In this document: piece after piece, positions 1 through 7,125 of the stretch
Position numbering within the stretch: the first letter of the stretch is position 1
Layout of the letters: each line of letters opens with the position of its first letter
NCBI GenBank assembly: GCA_016744555.1
Contig: JADGED010000067.1
Span: forward strand, 1-11,606
DNA length: 11,606 nucleotides
Source: Desulfuromonadaceae bacterium
GTDB lineage: Bacteria > Desulfobacterota > Desulfuromonadia > Desulfuromonadales > Geopsychrobacteraceae
Reading direction: 5' to 3'
Position numbers and translations under genes: made by a program
The notes under the pieces: model-generated
What the model was told of the DNA's origin: nothing
Seen by the model: only the letters and a program-made list of their open reading frames with translations
Databases searched by the model: none

Positions 1-686
1 GTACGGAAGAACTAAAATCTTCCATCGACACACTAAATGCAAAACGGGAATCCCTGCAACGGTTAAACAATCTACGCCATCATAACCCCTCACCTATCAG
101 CGGTAGAGATATGCTGCTGATTCAGCAGATTGCTTTTTATGATATCCCTGAACGCTTCACTGACAAAATCCATGAACTTTGTGACGAGCTTGAAGTTCGC
201 TGTCAGGAAAACAATGTGGTTGCCCCTAAGGAAACGCCACGGATCATGATTTCCGGAACCCCAATGGCTTTGCCAAACTGGAAGCTGCACAATATCATTG
301 AGAACTCGGGTGCCATTGTTGTTAACGAAGAAAGCTGCATTGGAACCCGTTACTACAAAGACACGATCGAGACTACTGGTCAATCTATGGACGAGATGCT
401 AGAAAAATTAACTGAGCGATACATGAAAATAGACTGTTCAGTCTTCACCCCCAACGATGATCGAATTACTCAGGTAATCAAAGAATACCGTGACTCAAAC
501 GCACAGGGGATCATCGATTATTGCCTCCAGTTTTGCCATACATATAATATTGAGGCGGTCAAACTGCGTGAGGCATGTGAGGCGGAAGGAATTCCGTTTA
601 TGTCGATTGAATCCGATTATTCTCCAGAAGATATCGGCCAGTTGCAAACTAGAGTCGAAGCGTTTATTGAACAGATTCAGGGATAA
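1..686 (+). CDS. 2-hydroxyacyl-CoA dehydratase / double-cubane cluster family protein (5' end cut off)
   Basis: Partial gene. The frame is open from the first complete codon at base 3 to the TAA at 684-686, so the first in-frame ATG (111) is probably internal and about 228 residues of the C-terminal part are visible. Family proteins are roughly 370-430 residues (recalled). Members bind iron-sulfur clusters and reduce substrates with low-potential electrons from an ATP-driven activator. Seen here: a Cys in SCIGTRYY (codon 336), a Cys in DCSVFTPNDDR (codon 435) and YCLQFC (codons 522 and 534), then GIPFMSIESDY and GQLQTRVEAFIEQ. Three of these cysteines sit where the family has its cluster ligands. 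The activator follows 6 nt downstream. It could be a true dehydratase subunit, a YjiM-like protein or a double-cubane cluster protein (DCCP). A single large subunit adjoining one activator favours the last two, but the sequence upstream of the window is needed to exclude a second subunit. Substrate unknown. Confidence 0.88.
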   Translation, partial: TEELKSSIDTLNAKRESLQRLNNLRHHNPSPISGRDMLLIQQIAFYDIPERFTDKIHELCDELEVRCQENNVVAPKETPRIMISGTPMALPNWKLHNIIENSGAIVVNEESCIGTRYYKDTIETTGQSMDEMLEKLTERYMKIDCSVFTPNDDRITQVIKEYRDSNAQGIIDYCLQFCHTYNIEAVKLREACEAEGIPFMSIESDYSPEDIGQLQTRVEAFIEQIQG

Positions 687-692
687 CATCAA

Positions 693-1454
693 ATGAATAT
701 CGGTATAGACCTTGGCTCACGTGCGATTAAAATGGCTGTTTTGCACAACGGTGAGCTGGCCAACAGTAAGGTTGTTGAGAGTTCTTTCGAACCACACAAA
801 CAAGCTGCCGAGATGGTGTCTCCTTATCGGTCTTTCCCAGTTGTAGCAACCGGTTACGGCCGTCATCTGGCGCAGAAACACTTTGCCCAACAAGTTATTA
901 CCGAGATCAAAGCTCATGCCCTAGGTGCGCGTTACTTTTATCCGGAGTGTCGTGCAATTATTGACGTTGGTGGGCAAGACTCAAAGGTTATTTCGCTGGA
1001 TAAAAATGGGAGGGTGGCGCAATTTCAAATGAATGACAAATGCGCTGCTGGCACTGGTCGTTTTTTGGAAATAATGGCAGCATCGCTTGGCTATTCGCTG
1101 GAAGAGTTTGCAGCGGCTGCCAAGCTATCAACAGAGAATATCCCCATCAACAGTATGTGCGCGGTATTTGCTGAGTCTGAAGTTGTCTCCCTGCGTAACC
1201 GTGGGCATGCAGCAGAGGATATTGCCAGAGCTATTCACCTTGCGATTGCTGAGCGCCTGACCAGCATGCTGGAACGGATCGGTATCGATGGAGACATCGT
1301 ATTTTCTGGTGGGGTTGCTAAAAACTCTTTTCTGCCATCAATTCTCGCAAGCAAACTTGGCAGAGAGGTCCATATCCCAGCTCAGCCAGAACTAGTTGGA
1401 GCAATCGGTGCAGCGTTGCATCTTCACTCCCCAAAAAGCACTCTAGCTGTTTAA
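693..1454 (+). CDS. ATP-dependent activator (CoA-dehydratase activase / DCCP reductase), BadF/BcrA/HgdC family
   Basis: A 253-residue ASKHA-fold ATPase. As a homodimer it holds one [4Fe-4S] cluster between its subunits and couples ATP hydrolysis to injecting an electron into its partner. Seen: N-terminal phosphate-1 loop GIDLGSRAIK (residues 4-13), phosphate-2 region DVGGQDSK (91-98), cluster Cys117 in DKCAAGTGRF, Cys156 in NSMCAVFAESEVVSL and the adenosine motif FSGGVAKN (204-211). The 39-residue spacing of the two cysteines equals that in HgdC of Acidaminococcus (Cys127/Cys166, recalled). Length is typical of a single-domain activator, without the extra domains of the large fused relatives. 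The ATG at 693 lies 6 nt after the partner's stop with only a weak GGAT upstream, so translation is probably coupled. The pair almost certainly works together; which compound it reduces cannot be read from sequence. Confidence 0.93.
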   Translation: MNIGIDLGSRAIKMAVLHNGELANSKVVESSFEPHKQAAEMVSPYRSFPVVATGYGRHLAQKHFAQQVITEIKAHALGARYFYPECRAIIDVGGQDSKVISLDKNGRVAQFQMNDKCAAGTGRFLEIMAASLGYSLEEFAAAAKLSTENIPINSMCAVFAESEVVSLRNRGHAAEDIARAIHLAIAERLTSMLERIGIDGDIVFSGGVAKNSFLPSILASKLGREVHIPAQPELVGAIGAALHLHSPKSTLAV

Positions 1455-1457
1455 GAT

Positions 1458-1493
1458 AAAAAAGGTTCTGCTCTCTTTAGCTAGAGAGCAGAA
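1458..1493 (-). terminator. Intrinsic terminator ending the leftward operon
   Basis: A perfect 11-bp stem (1466-1476 pairs with 1483-1493) with a 6-nt loop TTAGCT. Read on the - strand, the hairpin is followed by CC and then six T (1463-1458), the layout of a rho-independent terminator for the gene ending at 1569. Read on the + strand it is followed by TCATGATT rather than a T run, so it would be a weak stop for the activator gene ending at 1454, though the hairpin may still protect that 3' end. Confidence 0.85.
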
Positions 1494-1568
1494 TCATGAT
1501 TCACTGAATCAGCTAAGATAATTGCTCGTTTAAACGGTCAAGGAAAAGCAACCAACCGTCAACCCCAT

Positions 1569-2801
1569 TTAATTTCGAAACGGCCGATAAAGGGGATCAC
1601 CGAGGAGTATCATTTGCCACGACAGATAGGGCAAACTCAAAAAATAGCTTTCCGCCAGCGTATAGTAACCATCGAGTAAATAACTAAAAAACAATTCAGG
1701 AATCGGAAATCCTTGTACATATGGTTCTGCAACCGGGCCAATGGTAGCGGCAACACCATCCTCCAACATCCGTTTGCACCAAACTTGACTACCAGCTTTT
1801 TTTAGCGTTTTACATTCACTGCTGGCGATATGGTACCCAACAGCACCACGCTGCCAGGTAAATGCATCTACATATTTGCCTAAGCTATACCAACCACAAT
1901 AAATGGCAGCATGCGGCGCTTCACCTGCTTGAAACAGCTGTTTTTCCTGATTTAAATGTACCGGTAAGCCACTAATTTTTGAGGTTAATTCTGCGGCACG
2001 ATGAATTGATGCATCATAAAGATCATACCCTTGCAATTTTTTCTCGTCCGGCAACGGCCAGCGGGCATCAAAATACGCCTTTCCCTGCAAACCATTTTGC
2101 TCAGCAAACACACTATCATCGATCATCTGCCTGACAATGGCAGGAGTTGGTCCATCGATGCGAGAAACAAACAACACTTGATCTTTTCTAAAGCGTAGCT
2201 TGGATTTTTGCTGTTTAAACCCGACAAAATATGGATTTGGTTGCCAGCCTGCCAAAGGGTAGGATTTATTTAGCACCAGAGCAATTTCAGAATCGACCGC
2301 TGCCCCATGTTTATCACGTTGTAATTGTTCAAGCTCATTGTCTAATTGAGCTAATTGTTCTTGAAACTGTTGACGCTTAGATTCGCTCAGTTTGCGGTTT
2401 TTTAACTCCCACTCAACTTGCTTACGCTGATGTTGTAATTCACTTAGATGCCGCCACTGCTGTGACGACAATTCTGGTGCTGCAACTCGTAGAGGAATTC
2501 CGTATAACAGCACGATGCATCGAATTTTAGCTCCTTGATGTTGCATCAAATACTCTCGTACCGGTTTGACCAATTGTTGTTGATACTCTTCTCGGGTACA
2601 ATCTTCTGCATCAGTAGTAGCAACGGTTAGTAGGTTGGTTATCGGGATATGCCGTTTTTCGAGGTAGTACTTAGCGAGTTGAACACTGGCGTGGTTATTA
2701 CGATTGGCAAGGAGGAGAACTTCATCGGACTGGAGTGCAAAACAAGGGCTGAACCAAGCAAAGCTGAAGAAGATAGCAACTATTAAACCAAGCTGTTTCA
2801 C
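1569..2801 (-). CDS. Exported TIGR03790-family protein of unknown function
   Basis: 410 residues, function unknown. Residues 1-22 look like a Sec signal peptide: Lys2, a hydrophobic core, then a possible cleavage site after SPCFA. Cys20 is not in a lipobox, so a soluble periplasmic or outer protein is likely. The body matches my memory of TIGR03790: SDEVLLLANRNNHASVQLAKYY (25-46, start of the first domain), CIVLLYGIPLRV (95-106), AVDSEIALVLN (168-178), VSRIDGPTP (212-220), AATIGPVAEPY (351-361) and ILLGDPLYRPF (398-408). Residues 112-164, between the second and third of these, are rich in Gln, Glu, Lys and Leu and look like a coiled-coil insertion. The start is GTG, sharing GTGA with the rsmI stop, so translation is coupled. 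A terminator follows the stop. TIGR03790 is recalled as occurring in exosortase-bearing genomes; no exosortase gene is visible here. Confidence 0.82.
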   Translation of the reverse strand: MKQLGLIVAIFFSFAWFSPCFALQSDEVLLLANRNNHASVQLAKYYLEKRHIPITNLLTVATTDAEDCTREEYQQQLVKPVREYLMQHQGAKIRCIVLLYGIPLRVAAPELSSQQWRHLSELQHQRKQVEWELKNRKLSESKRQQFQEQLAQLDNELEQLQRDKHGAAVDSEIALVLNKSYPLAGWQPNPYFVGFKQQKSKLRFRKDQVLFVSRIDGPTPAIVRQMIDDSVFAEQNGLQGKAYFDARWPLPDEKKLQGYDLYDASIHRAAELTSKISGLPVHLNQEKQLFQAGEAPHAAIYCGWYSLGKYVDAFTWQRGAVGYHIASSECKTLKKAGSQVWCKRMLEDGVAATIGPVAEPYVQGFPIPELFFSYLLDGYYTLAESYFLSLPYLSWQMILLGDPLYRPFRN

Positions 2802-3622
2802 CGTAGCTCCAGCGACTTTTTATACACATCACTACCGGGCAAACCAAACTGTTTGGCGACCTGTTTGACAATCTCTTTCCAACTAAGATCTGTCTCTTCC
2901 CGCAGTCGCTGCAATTCTTCTGAAACGGTTCCGTCAGGCTTGCGTTGCGGTGCGGGGGAAAGTAGTAACACGATTTCTCCCTTAACGGTACCAGCAGCAA
3001 AATGTTCCTGCGCTTCACTAACACTGCCGCTAAATAATTCTTCGTGACGCTTGGTCAACTCTCGAGCAACAGCTATTTGCCGGTCGGCACCACATGTTGT
3101 AGCTATATCGGTCAAAGATGCCAATAGCCGGTGCGGCGCTTCGTAACAGGCGATGGTCTGCGATTCATTTTTTACCTGCTCTAACAGCTGACAGCGACCA
3201 TGGGTTTTAGCGGGGAGAAAACCGATAAAACTAAAGGCATCGGTTGGTAGGCCTGAAATTGATAATGCCGCAATCAATGCTGATGCACCGGGGACTGTAA
3301 CTACCTCAAGCCCTGCTTGGCGACATTCACTTACCAAACGATAACCGGGATCGGCAATGCACGGGGTTCCAGCATCGCTAATCAACGCTAGCGACTCTCC
3401 AGCTTGTAGTCTGGCGATAAGCTGAGGTGAACGTGATTTTTCGTTATGCTCGTGATAAGAAATCAGCGCAGTAGTAATCCCGTAATGGTTCAACAATTTC
3501 CGACTGTGGCGAGTATCTTCAGCGGCGATCTGCGCAACTTCTTCTAAAATTCGCACCGCACGATAACTCATATCCTCAAGGTTACCGATCGGAGTGGCAA
3601 CAACATAGAGGGTGCCGCTCAC
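2798..3622 (-). CDS. rsmI: 16S rRNA (cytidine1402-2'-O)-methyltransferase RsmI
   Basis: 274 residues, a tetrapyrrole-methylase-fold AdoMet enzyme. RsmI 2'-O-methylates C1402 in the decoding centre of 16S rRNA. Seen: N-terminal LYVVATPIGNLEDMS (5-19), AEDTRHSRKLL, YHEHNE, the family signature SDAGTPCIADPGYRLV, VPGASALIAALSISGLP, FIGFLPAK and YEAPHRL, then a C-terminal region with LSWKEIVKQVAKQFGLPGSDVYK (a helix-turn-helix-like tail seen in the family). The start is GTG at 3622, whose GTGA overlaps the nadE TGA; its own stop overlaps the next gene's GTG in the same way. The function follows from the family; operon placement with rRNA and tRNA modification genes fits. In some relatives this gene sits beside yraN. 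Confidence 0.96.
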   Translation of the reverse strand: MSGTLYVVATPIGNLEDMSYRAVRILEEVAQIAAEDTRHSRKLLNHYGITTALISYHEHNEKSRSPQLIARLQAGESLALISDAGTPCIADPGYRLVSECRQAGLEVVTVPGASALIAALSISGLPTDAFSFIGFLPAKTHGRCQLLEQVKNESQTIACYEAPHRLLASLTDIATTCGADRQIAVARELTKRHEELFSGSVSEAQEHFAAGTVKGEIVLLLSPAPQRKPDGTVSEELQRLREETDLSWKEIVKQVAKQFGLPGSDVYKKSLELR

Positions 3623-5586
3623 GCCAAGTCCTCCAATTCAGATAACCAGAGATCTACTGCAGCATCACTTGGCATACGCCAATCACCACGGGGAGAAAGG
3701 GCCACGGTTCCTACCTTGGGCCCATCTGGAAGGCATGAACGTTTAAATTGCTGGCTGAAAAAGCGATGATAAAATTGCCGCAGCCATTTCAATAATACTT
3801 CTGACGAATGGGTAGAGCCAAATGCCTGTTCTGCTAACATTAACACCTTTAACGGAGCGTAGTGCATACGTACCACCTGATATAGGTAAAAATCGTGTAA
3901 TTCATATGGACCAACCACCTGTTCGGTAAGTTGATCAATATTTCCATCGGCATCTGGAGGCAACAATTCGGGAGAGACTGGAGTGGCACAGACATCCTCT
4001 AGCACTACAGAAGTACGACCGGAAAACCCTTCGGCCGCACACCAACTAACCAAATAGCGTACTAATGTCTTCGGTACCCCACTGTTGACTGCATACATCG
4101 ACATGTGGTCGCCATTGTAAGTACACCAACCCAGCGCCAGCTCGGAGAGGTCGCCGGTGCCAATGACCAAACCATTAACCTGATTAGCGACGTCCATTAG
4201 TAGCTGCGTACGTTCCCGTGCTTGACTGTTCTCGTAGGTAATATTGTGTACCGTATGGTCGTGACCAATATCGCTAAAATGTTGCTCAACGGCAGCATTA
4301 ATTGAGATCACCCGTAGTTCAACCCCTAGTAGTTCTGCCAACTCTTCGGCATTACTACGCGTCCGCACTGTAGTCCCAAAACCTGGCATAGTCAGCACAA
4401 CAATTCCGTTGCGATCGAGTCCCATTTGATCAAACGCTTTAACCACAACCAACAATGCTAACGTTGAATCGAGCCCACCAGACAAACCAATTACCACCGT
4501 TTGACAACCAGTGTGGCGTAGCCGTTTTATTAATCCGGTAGTTTGGAGCGAAAAGATTTCCTGACAGCGTGCAGCCCGCTCTTTATCATCTGGTGGGACA
4601 AAAGGGGTTCTGGCAACTTTTCTGAATAATGTTTCTACGGGGACACAATTAAGCTGGAAAGGTTGCACCCGAAAAGATTCAGCCCCAATCACTCGACTAA
4701 AGCTACTATTACGCTGCCGCTCACCTACAAGCCGTTGAACATCAATATCAGCTACTGCTAGCTGACTAGAAAACTGAAACCGCTCGGTTTCGGCGAGGAT
4801 ATGACCATTTTCAGCGATAAGTGAGTGTCCAGAAAACACCAGATCGGTACTTGATTCATTTGGCCCGGCAGAGGCGTAAACATAGGCAGATAAGCAACGT
4901 GCAGACAGAGATGAAACCAGAGTACGGCGATACTCCTGTTTCCCCAATATTTCAGGGCTTGCTGACAAATTAAGGAGCAAAGTTGCCCCGGCTAAAGCTT
5001 GTGCGCTACTCGGTGGTGCTACCGACCAAGCATCTTCACAGATCTCGATACCGATTAGTGCCGCCGAAAAACCTTCAACCTGAAATAATAAATCGGCACC
5101 AAACGGGATATTCTTCCCACCTAGGGGTAAATAATCGACGCAGCGCTCGGTTGCCGAACTAAACCACCGTTGCTCATAAAATTCTCCACTGTTAGGGAGA
5201 AACGTTTTCGGGACAAAGCCACATATTTCACCGTTAGCAATAAAAGCAGCACAGTTAAATAGGCGACCAGAAACACTCAAAGGGGCACCAACAACAAGAG
5301 TAACATCTTCTGCAGCAGAAAATTCGGCCAACTCCGCCAAGGCCACTTCAACCCGCTGCTGCAACGACTGCTGAAAAAACAGATCGGCACAGGTATAACC
5401 GGTGAGACACAGTTCCGGGAAGAGGATAAGTTGACACTGCTGTTGCTTTGCCTGTTGGGCAACACGACAAATTTCGGCAAGATTAAAATCGATTGCACCA
5501 ACTTGCAATTCTGGCGTGGCAACACCAACCCGCAACAAACCAAAATCGGTAAGATTAATAACCGGTTTTTCACTTAACTGAGCCAT
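3619..5586 (-). CDS. nadE: Glutamine-dependent NAD+ synthetase
   Basis: 655 residues from the chosen start. It makes NAD+ from deamido-NAD+, ATP and ammonia, with ammonia released from glutamine by an N-terminal nitrilase-like domain and channelled to the synthetase domain. Amidase domain: Glu58 in FPELCLTGYTCADLF, Lys127 in VPKTFLPNSGEF and nucleophile Cys183 in GIEICEDAW, so the triad is complete. Synthetase domain from about residue 340: ATP-pyrophosphatase loop SGGLDS (369-374), then GTGDLSELALGWCTYNGD. The length is like the long two-domain type of Mycobacterium tuberculosis (679 aa, recalled), not the short ammonia-dependent one. The frame could open at a GTG at 5598, but the ATG at 5586 has GGGAG 5 nt upstream, which in the longer version would lie inside the coding region, so the ATG is preferred. 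It starts 24 nt after yraN and overlaps rsmI by 4 nt. Confidence 0.96.
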   Translation of the reverse strand: MAQLSEKPVINLTDFGLLRVGVATPELQVGAIDFNLAEICRVAQQAKQQQCQLILFPELCLTGYTCADLFFQQSLQQRVEVALAELAEFSAAEDVTLVVGAPLSVSGRLFNCAAFIANGEICGFVPKTFLPNSGEFYEQRWFSSATERCVDYLPLGGKNIPFGADLLFQVEGFSAALIGIEICEDAWSVAPPSSAQALAGATLLLNLSASPEILGKQEYRRTLVSSLSARCLSAYVYASAGPNESSTDLVFSGHSLIAENGHILAETERFQFSSQLAVADIDVQRLVGERQRNSSFSRVIGAESFRVQPFQLNCVPVETLFRKVARTPFVPPDDKERAARCQEIFSLQTTGLIKRLRHTGCQTVVIGLSGGLDSTLALLVVVKAFDQMGLDRNGIVVLTMPGFGTTVRTRSNAEELAELLGVELRVISINAAVEQHFSDIGHDHTVHNITYENSQARERTQLLMDVANQVNGLVIGTGDLSELALGWCTYNGDHMSMYAVNSGVPKTLVRYLVSWCAAEGFSGRTSVVLEDVCATPVSPELLPPDADGNIDQLTEQVVGPYELHDFYLYQVVRMHYAPLKVLMLAEQAFGSTHSSEVLLKWLRQFYHRFFSQQFKRSCLPDGPKVGTVALSPRGDWRMPSDAAVDLWLSELEDLA

Positions 5587-5591
5587 TTTCA

Positions 5592-5596
5592 CTCCC
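5592..5596 (-). promoter_or_regulatory. Shine-Dalgarno that decides the nadE start
   Basis: Read on the - strand, GGGAG lies 5 nt before the ATG at 5586. It overlaps the alternative upstream GTG codon at 5598-5596, so use of that GTG would put the ribosome site inside the gene. This argues for the ATG. Confidence 0.7.
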
Positions 5597-5610
5597 ACTC
5601 AACATGGACA

Positions 5611-5982
5611 TTAATCCGACCAAGAAAACGCATCGACAATATGAGTTATTTCAGTTTCTTCGCCACTCTGACACAGAATAGCAATAACATCAAATCTCGG
5701 CTGTAATTTCAACTTTGAATTATTCTGTAAAAACCATTGTGCGGTACGGGCAATCTGCCGTTGCTTACGTTGTCCAACTGCCTCTTGTGGGGTACCAAAA
5801 CTACAACTGCGACGAGTCTTAACTTCGACAAAAATAATAAATTTTCGATTTTTAGCAATGATATCAATTTCACCAACGGGTGTAGTGAAATTGCGAGCCA
5901 CTATTTTCAGACCTTGTTGACGTAAATACTCCTCAGCTCTCTCTTCCCCCCAGATCCCAAGAGTTAAGCGTGATTCAGTCAT
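5611..5982 (-). CDS. yraN: YraN/UPF0102 family nuclease-fold protein
   Basis: 123 residues, close to the usual 115-130. UPF0102 proteins have a restriction-endonuclease/Holliday-resolvase-like fold; the cellular role is not established. Seen: an N-terminal helix region GIWGEERAEEYLRQQGLKI, then the core GEIDIIA and FVEVKTR, which carry the acidic and Lys residues of a PD-(D/E)xK-type site, then GTPQEAVGQRKQRQIARTA and the closing strand RFDVIAI. The gene overlaps the end of rnhB by 8 nt. A TTG at 5985 directly precedes the ATG at 5982; the ATG is chosen, with GGAG 7 nt upstream inside rnhB. Adjacency of yraN to rnhB is common in proteobacteria and suggests a nucleic-acid role, but that is inference. 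Confidence 0.93.
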   Translation of the reverse strand: MTESRLTLGIWGEERAEEYLRQQGLKIVARNFTTPVGEIDIIAKNRKFIIFVEVKTRRSCSFGTPQEAVGQRKQRQIARTAQWFLQNNSKLKLQPRFDVIAILCQSGEETEITHIVDAFSWSD

Positions 5983-6625
5983 CAACCTTCTCCAAATGTT
6001 CTTTTACCCCAGCAAAGGTTTTGCGGTGCTGCCAACTCGGACCATACTCGGCAATTGCCTGCCGATGGAGCTTGGTACCATAACCTTTATGCTTAGCGAA
6101 GCCAAATTGCGGCAACTGCTCGGCAAAAGTGTACATAATTCGATCTCGAATAACCTTAGCCACCACCGATGCGGCGGCAATGGATAGAGACCTACTATCA
6201 CCTTTTTTAATCGTTTGTTGAGAAATTTTCAACGGGATGGGCGTAATCCCATCAATCAACAAATGATCGGGAGATAATTCTAAGCGAGCCACCGCACGCT
6301 GCATGGCCAGCAACGTTGCTTGCAGTATATTTATTTGATCAATTTCCACAGCAGAAGCAACACCGATACCAACAGCTGTAGCCTGCTGCCGAATTTGTGG
6401 GTAAAATTGATCGCGTTTTTTTTCGGACAGCTTCTTGGAATCGGTCAATCCGGGTAGGGTAAAGTTCTGGGGTAGAATAACTGCAGCTGCAACCACTGGT
6501 CCCGCCAAGGGGCCACGGCCAGCTTCATCAATTCCAGCAATAGAATTAAAACCACGACTCTTTGCCAAGAGCTCAAAATAGAGGGTCGAAGATTCATCAG
6601 CAGAAAACAATTCGAGGTTAGACAT
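5975..6625 (-). CDS. rnhB: Ribonuclease HII
   Basis: 216 residues from the chosen ATG. RNase HII cuts RNA in RNA-DNA hybrids and starts removal of single ribonucleotides misincorporated in DNA. Seen: the catalytic Asp-Glu pair in IAGIDEAGRGPLAGPV (Asp33, Glu34), LTDSKKLSEKKR, the third acidic residue in LLIDGI, and SIAAASVVAKVIRD with the fourth Asp. The C-terminal AKHKGYGTKLHRQAI loop is typical. Start choice: the frame also opens at TTG 6640 and GTG 6637; ATG 6625 is preferred because GGTGA lies 8 nt upstream and the N-terminus MSNLELF then resembles relatives. The GTG at 6637 has an AGG 5 nt upstream and cannot be excluded. A strong terminator hairpin lies only about 20 nt upstream, see that entry. 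Confidence 0.95.
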   Translation of the reverse strand: MSNLELFSADESSTLYFELLAKSRGFNSIAGIDEAGRGPLAGPVVAAAVILPQNFTLPGLTDSKKLSEKKRDQFYPQIRQQATAVGIGVASAVEIDQINILQATLLAMQRAVARLELSPDHLLIDGITPIPLKISQQTIKKGDSRSLSIAAASVVAKVIRDRIMYTFAEQLPQFGFAKHKGYGTKLHRQAIAEYGPSWQHRKTFAGVKEHLEKVDD

Positions 6626-6645
6626 AGTTTTACTCACCAAAACCT

Positions 6646-6677
6646 AAAAAAGCCCCCAACGGCAACCGCTGGGGGCT
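6646..6677 (-). terminator. Intrinsic terminator between rplS and rnhB
   Basis: Read on the - strand, AGCCCCCAGCGG pairs with CCGTTGGGGGCT: 12 pairs including one G-U (6669 with 6659), with a 3-nt loop UUG, followed directly by a run of six T ending at 6646. This is a strong rho-independent terminator, placed 22 nt after the rplS stop. It would end or attenuate the ffh-rplS transcript. On the + strand it lacks a following T run. Confidence 0.9.
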
Positions 6678-6699
6678 TAAACAATCTATTATTGTAAAA

Positions 6700-7047
6700 T
6701 TAAACAGTCCGTTTTTCAGCGATCCGAGCAGCTTTACCACGAAGGTTACGCAAGTAGTACAACTTAGCACGACGAACTTGCCCAACCCGTACAACTTCAA
6801 TCTGATCAATATTAGGTGAATGAAGTGGGAAAATCCGCTCAACACCAATAGCACCAGACATTTTACGGACAGTATAAGAAGAACCTAGTCCACGGTTAAC
6901 CCGCTTGATGCAGACACCTTGAAAAATCTGAATCCGCTGCTTCTCACCCTCAGTGATCTTTACGTGAACTTTGATGGTATCACCAGCTTTAAAACGGGGG
7001 ATATCCTTCTTAATTTGTTCCATTTCTAATGTATCAATGATGTTCAT
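6700..7047 (-). CDS. rplS: 50S ribosomal protein L19
   Basis: 115 residues, the usual length. L19 sits at the 30S-50S interface of the ribosome. Seen: DIPRFKAGDTIKVHVKI (15-31), RIQIFQGVCIKR, the highly conserved SYTVRKMSGAIGVERIFPLHSP block with GVER, and the basic C-terminal KLYYLRNLRGKAARI. The ATG at 7047 has a strong site AGGAGGAAG just upstream, the best Shine-Dalgarno in the operon, as expected for a highly expressed ribosomal protein. It follows trmD after 78 nt and is followed by a terminator. The trmD-rplS pairing is conserved widely in bacteria. Confidence 0.98.
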   Translation of the reverse strand: MNIIDTLEMEQIKKDIPRFKAGDTIKVHVKITEGEKQRIQIFQGVCIKRVNRGLGSSYTVRKMSGAIGVERIFPLHSPNIDQIEVVRVGQVRRAKLYYLRNLRGKAARIAEKRTV

Positions 7048-7125
7048 TTTCTTCCTCCTGAATTTATCTGTCTGCTTCTTTAAGCACTATTTATTTTTTA
7101 CTAGAACTACCTAGCTGTTAACTTC

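Noticed and set aside
90..383. A 97-codon open frame on the - strand across the left-edge gene.
   Set aside because: Shadow of the + strand iron-sulfur protein; no recognisable motif and no ribosome site.
1499..1536. Small inverted repeat GATTCACTGAATC and the 10-bp palindrome CGTTTAAACG between the convergent genes.
   Set aside because: Short, AT-rich, not followed by T runs and without a repeat elsewhere in the window; likely chance.
6630..6854. A 74-codon - strand frame overlapping rplS.
   Set aside because: Out of frame with L19 and crossing the terminator; no support as a gene.
7048..7125. Possible promoter before rplS on the - strand (TTAACA, 17 bp, AAAAAT).
   Set aside because: The -10 match is only 4/6 in an AT-rich spacer, so it is not listed, although an rplS-proximal promoter would help explain rnhB expression.
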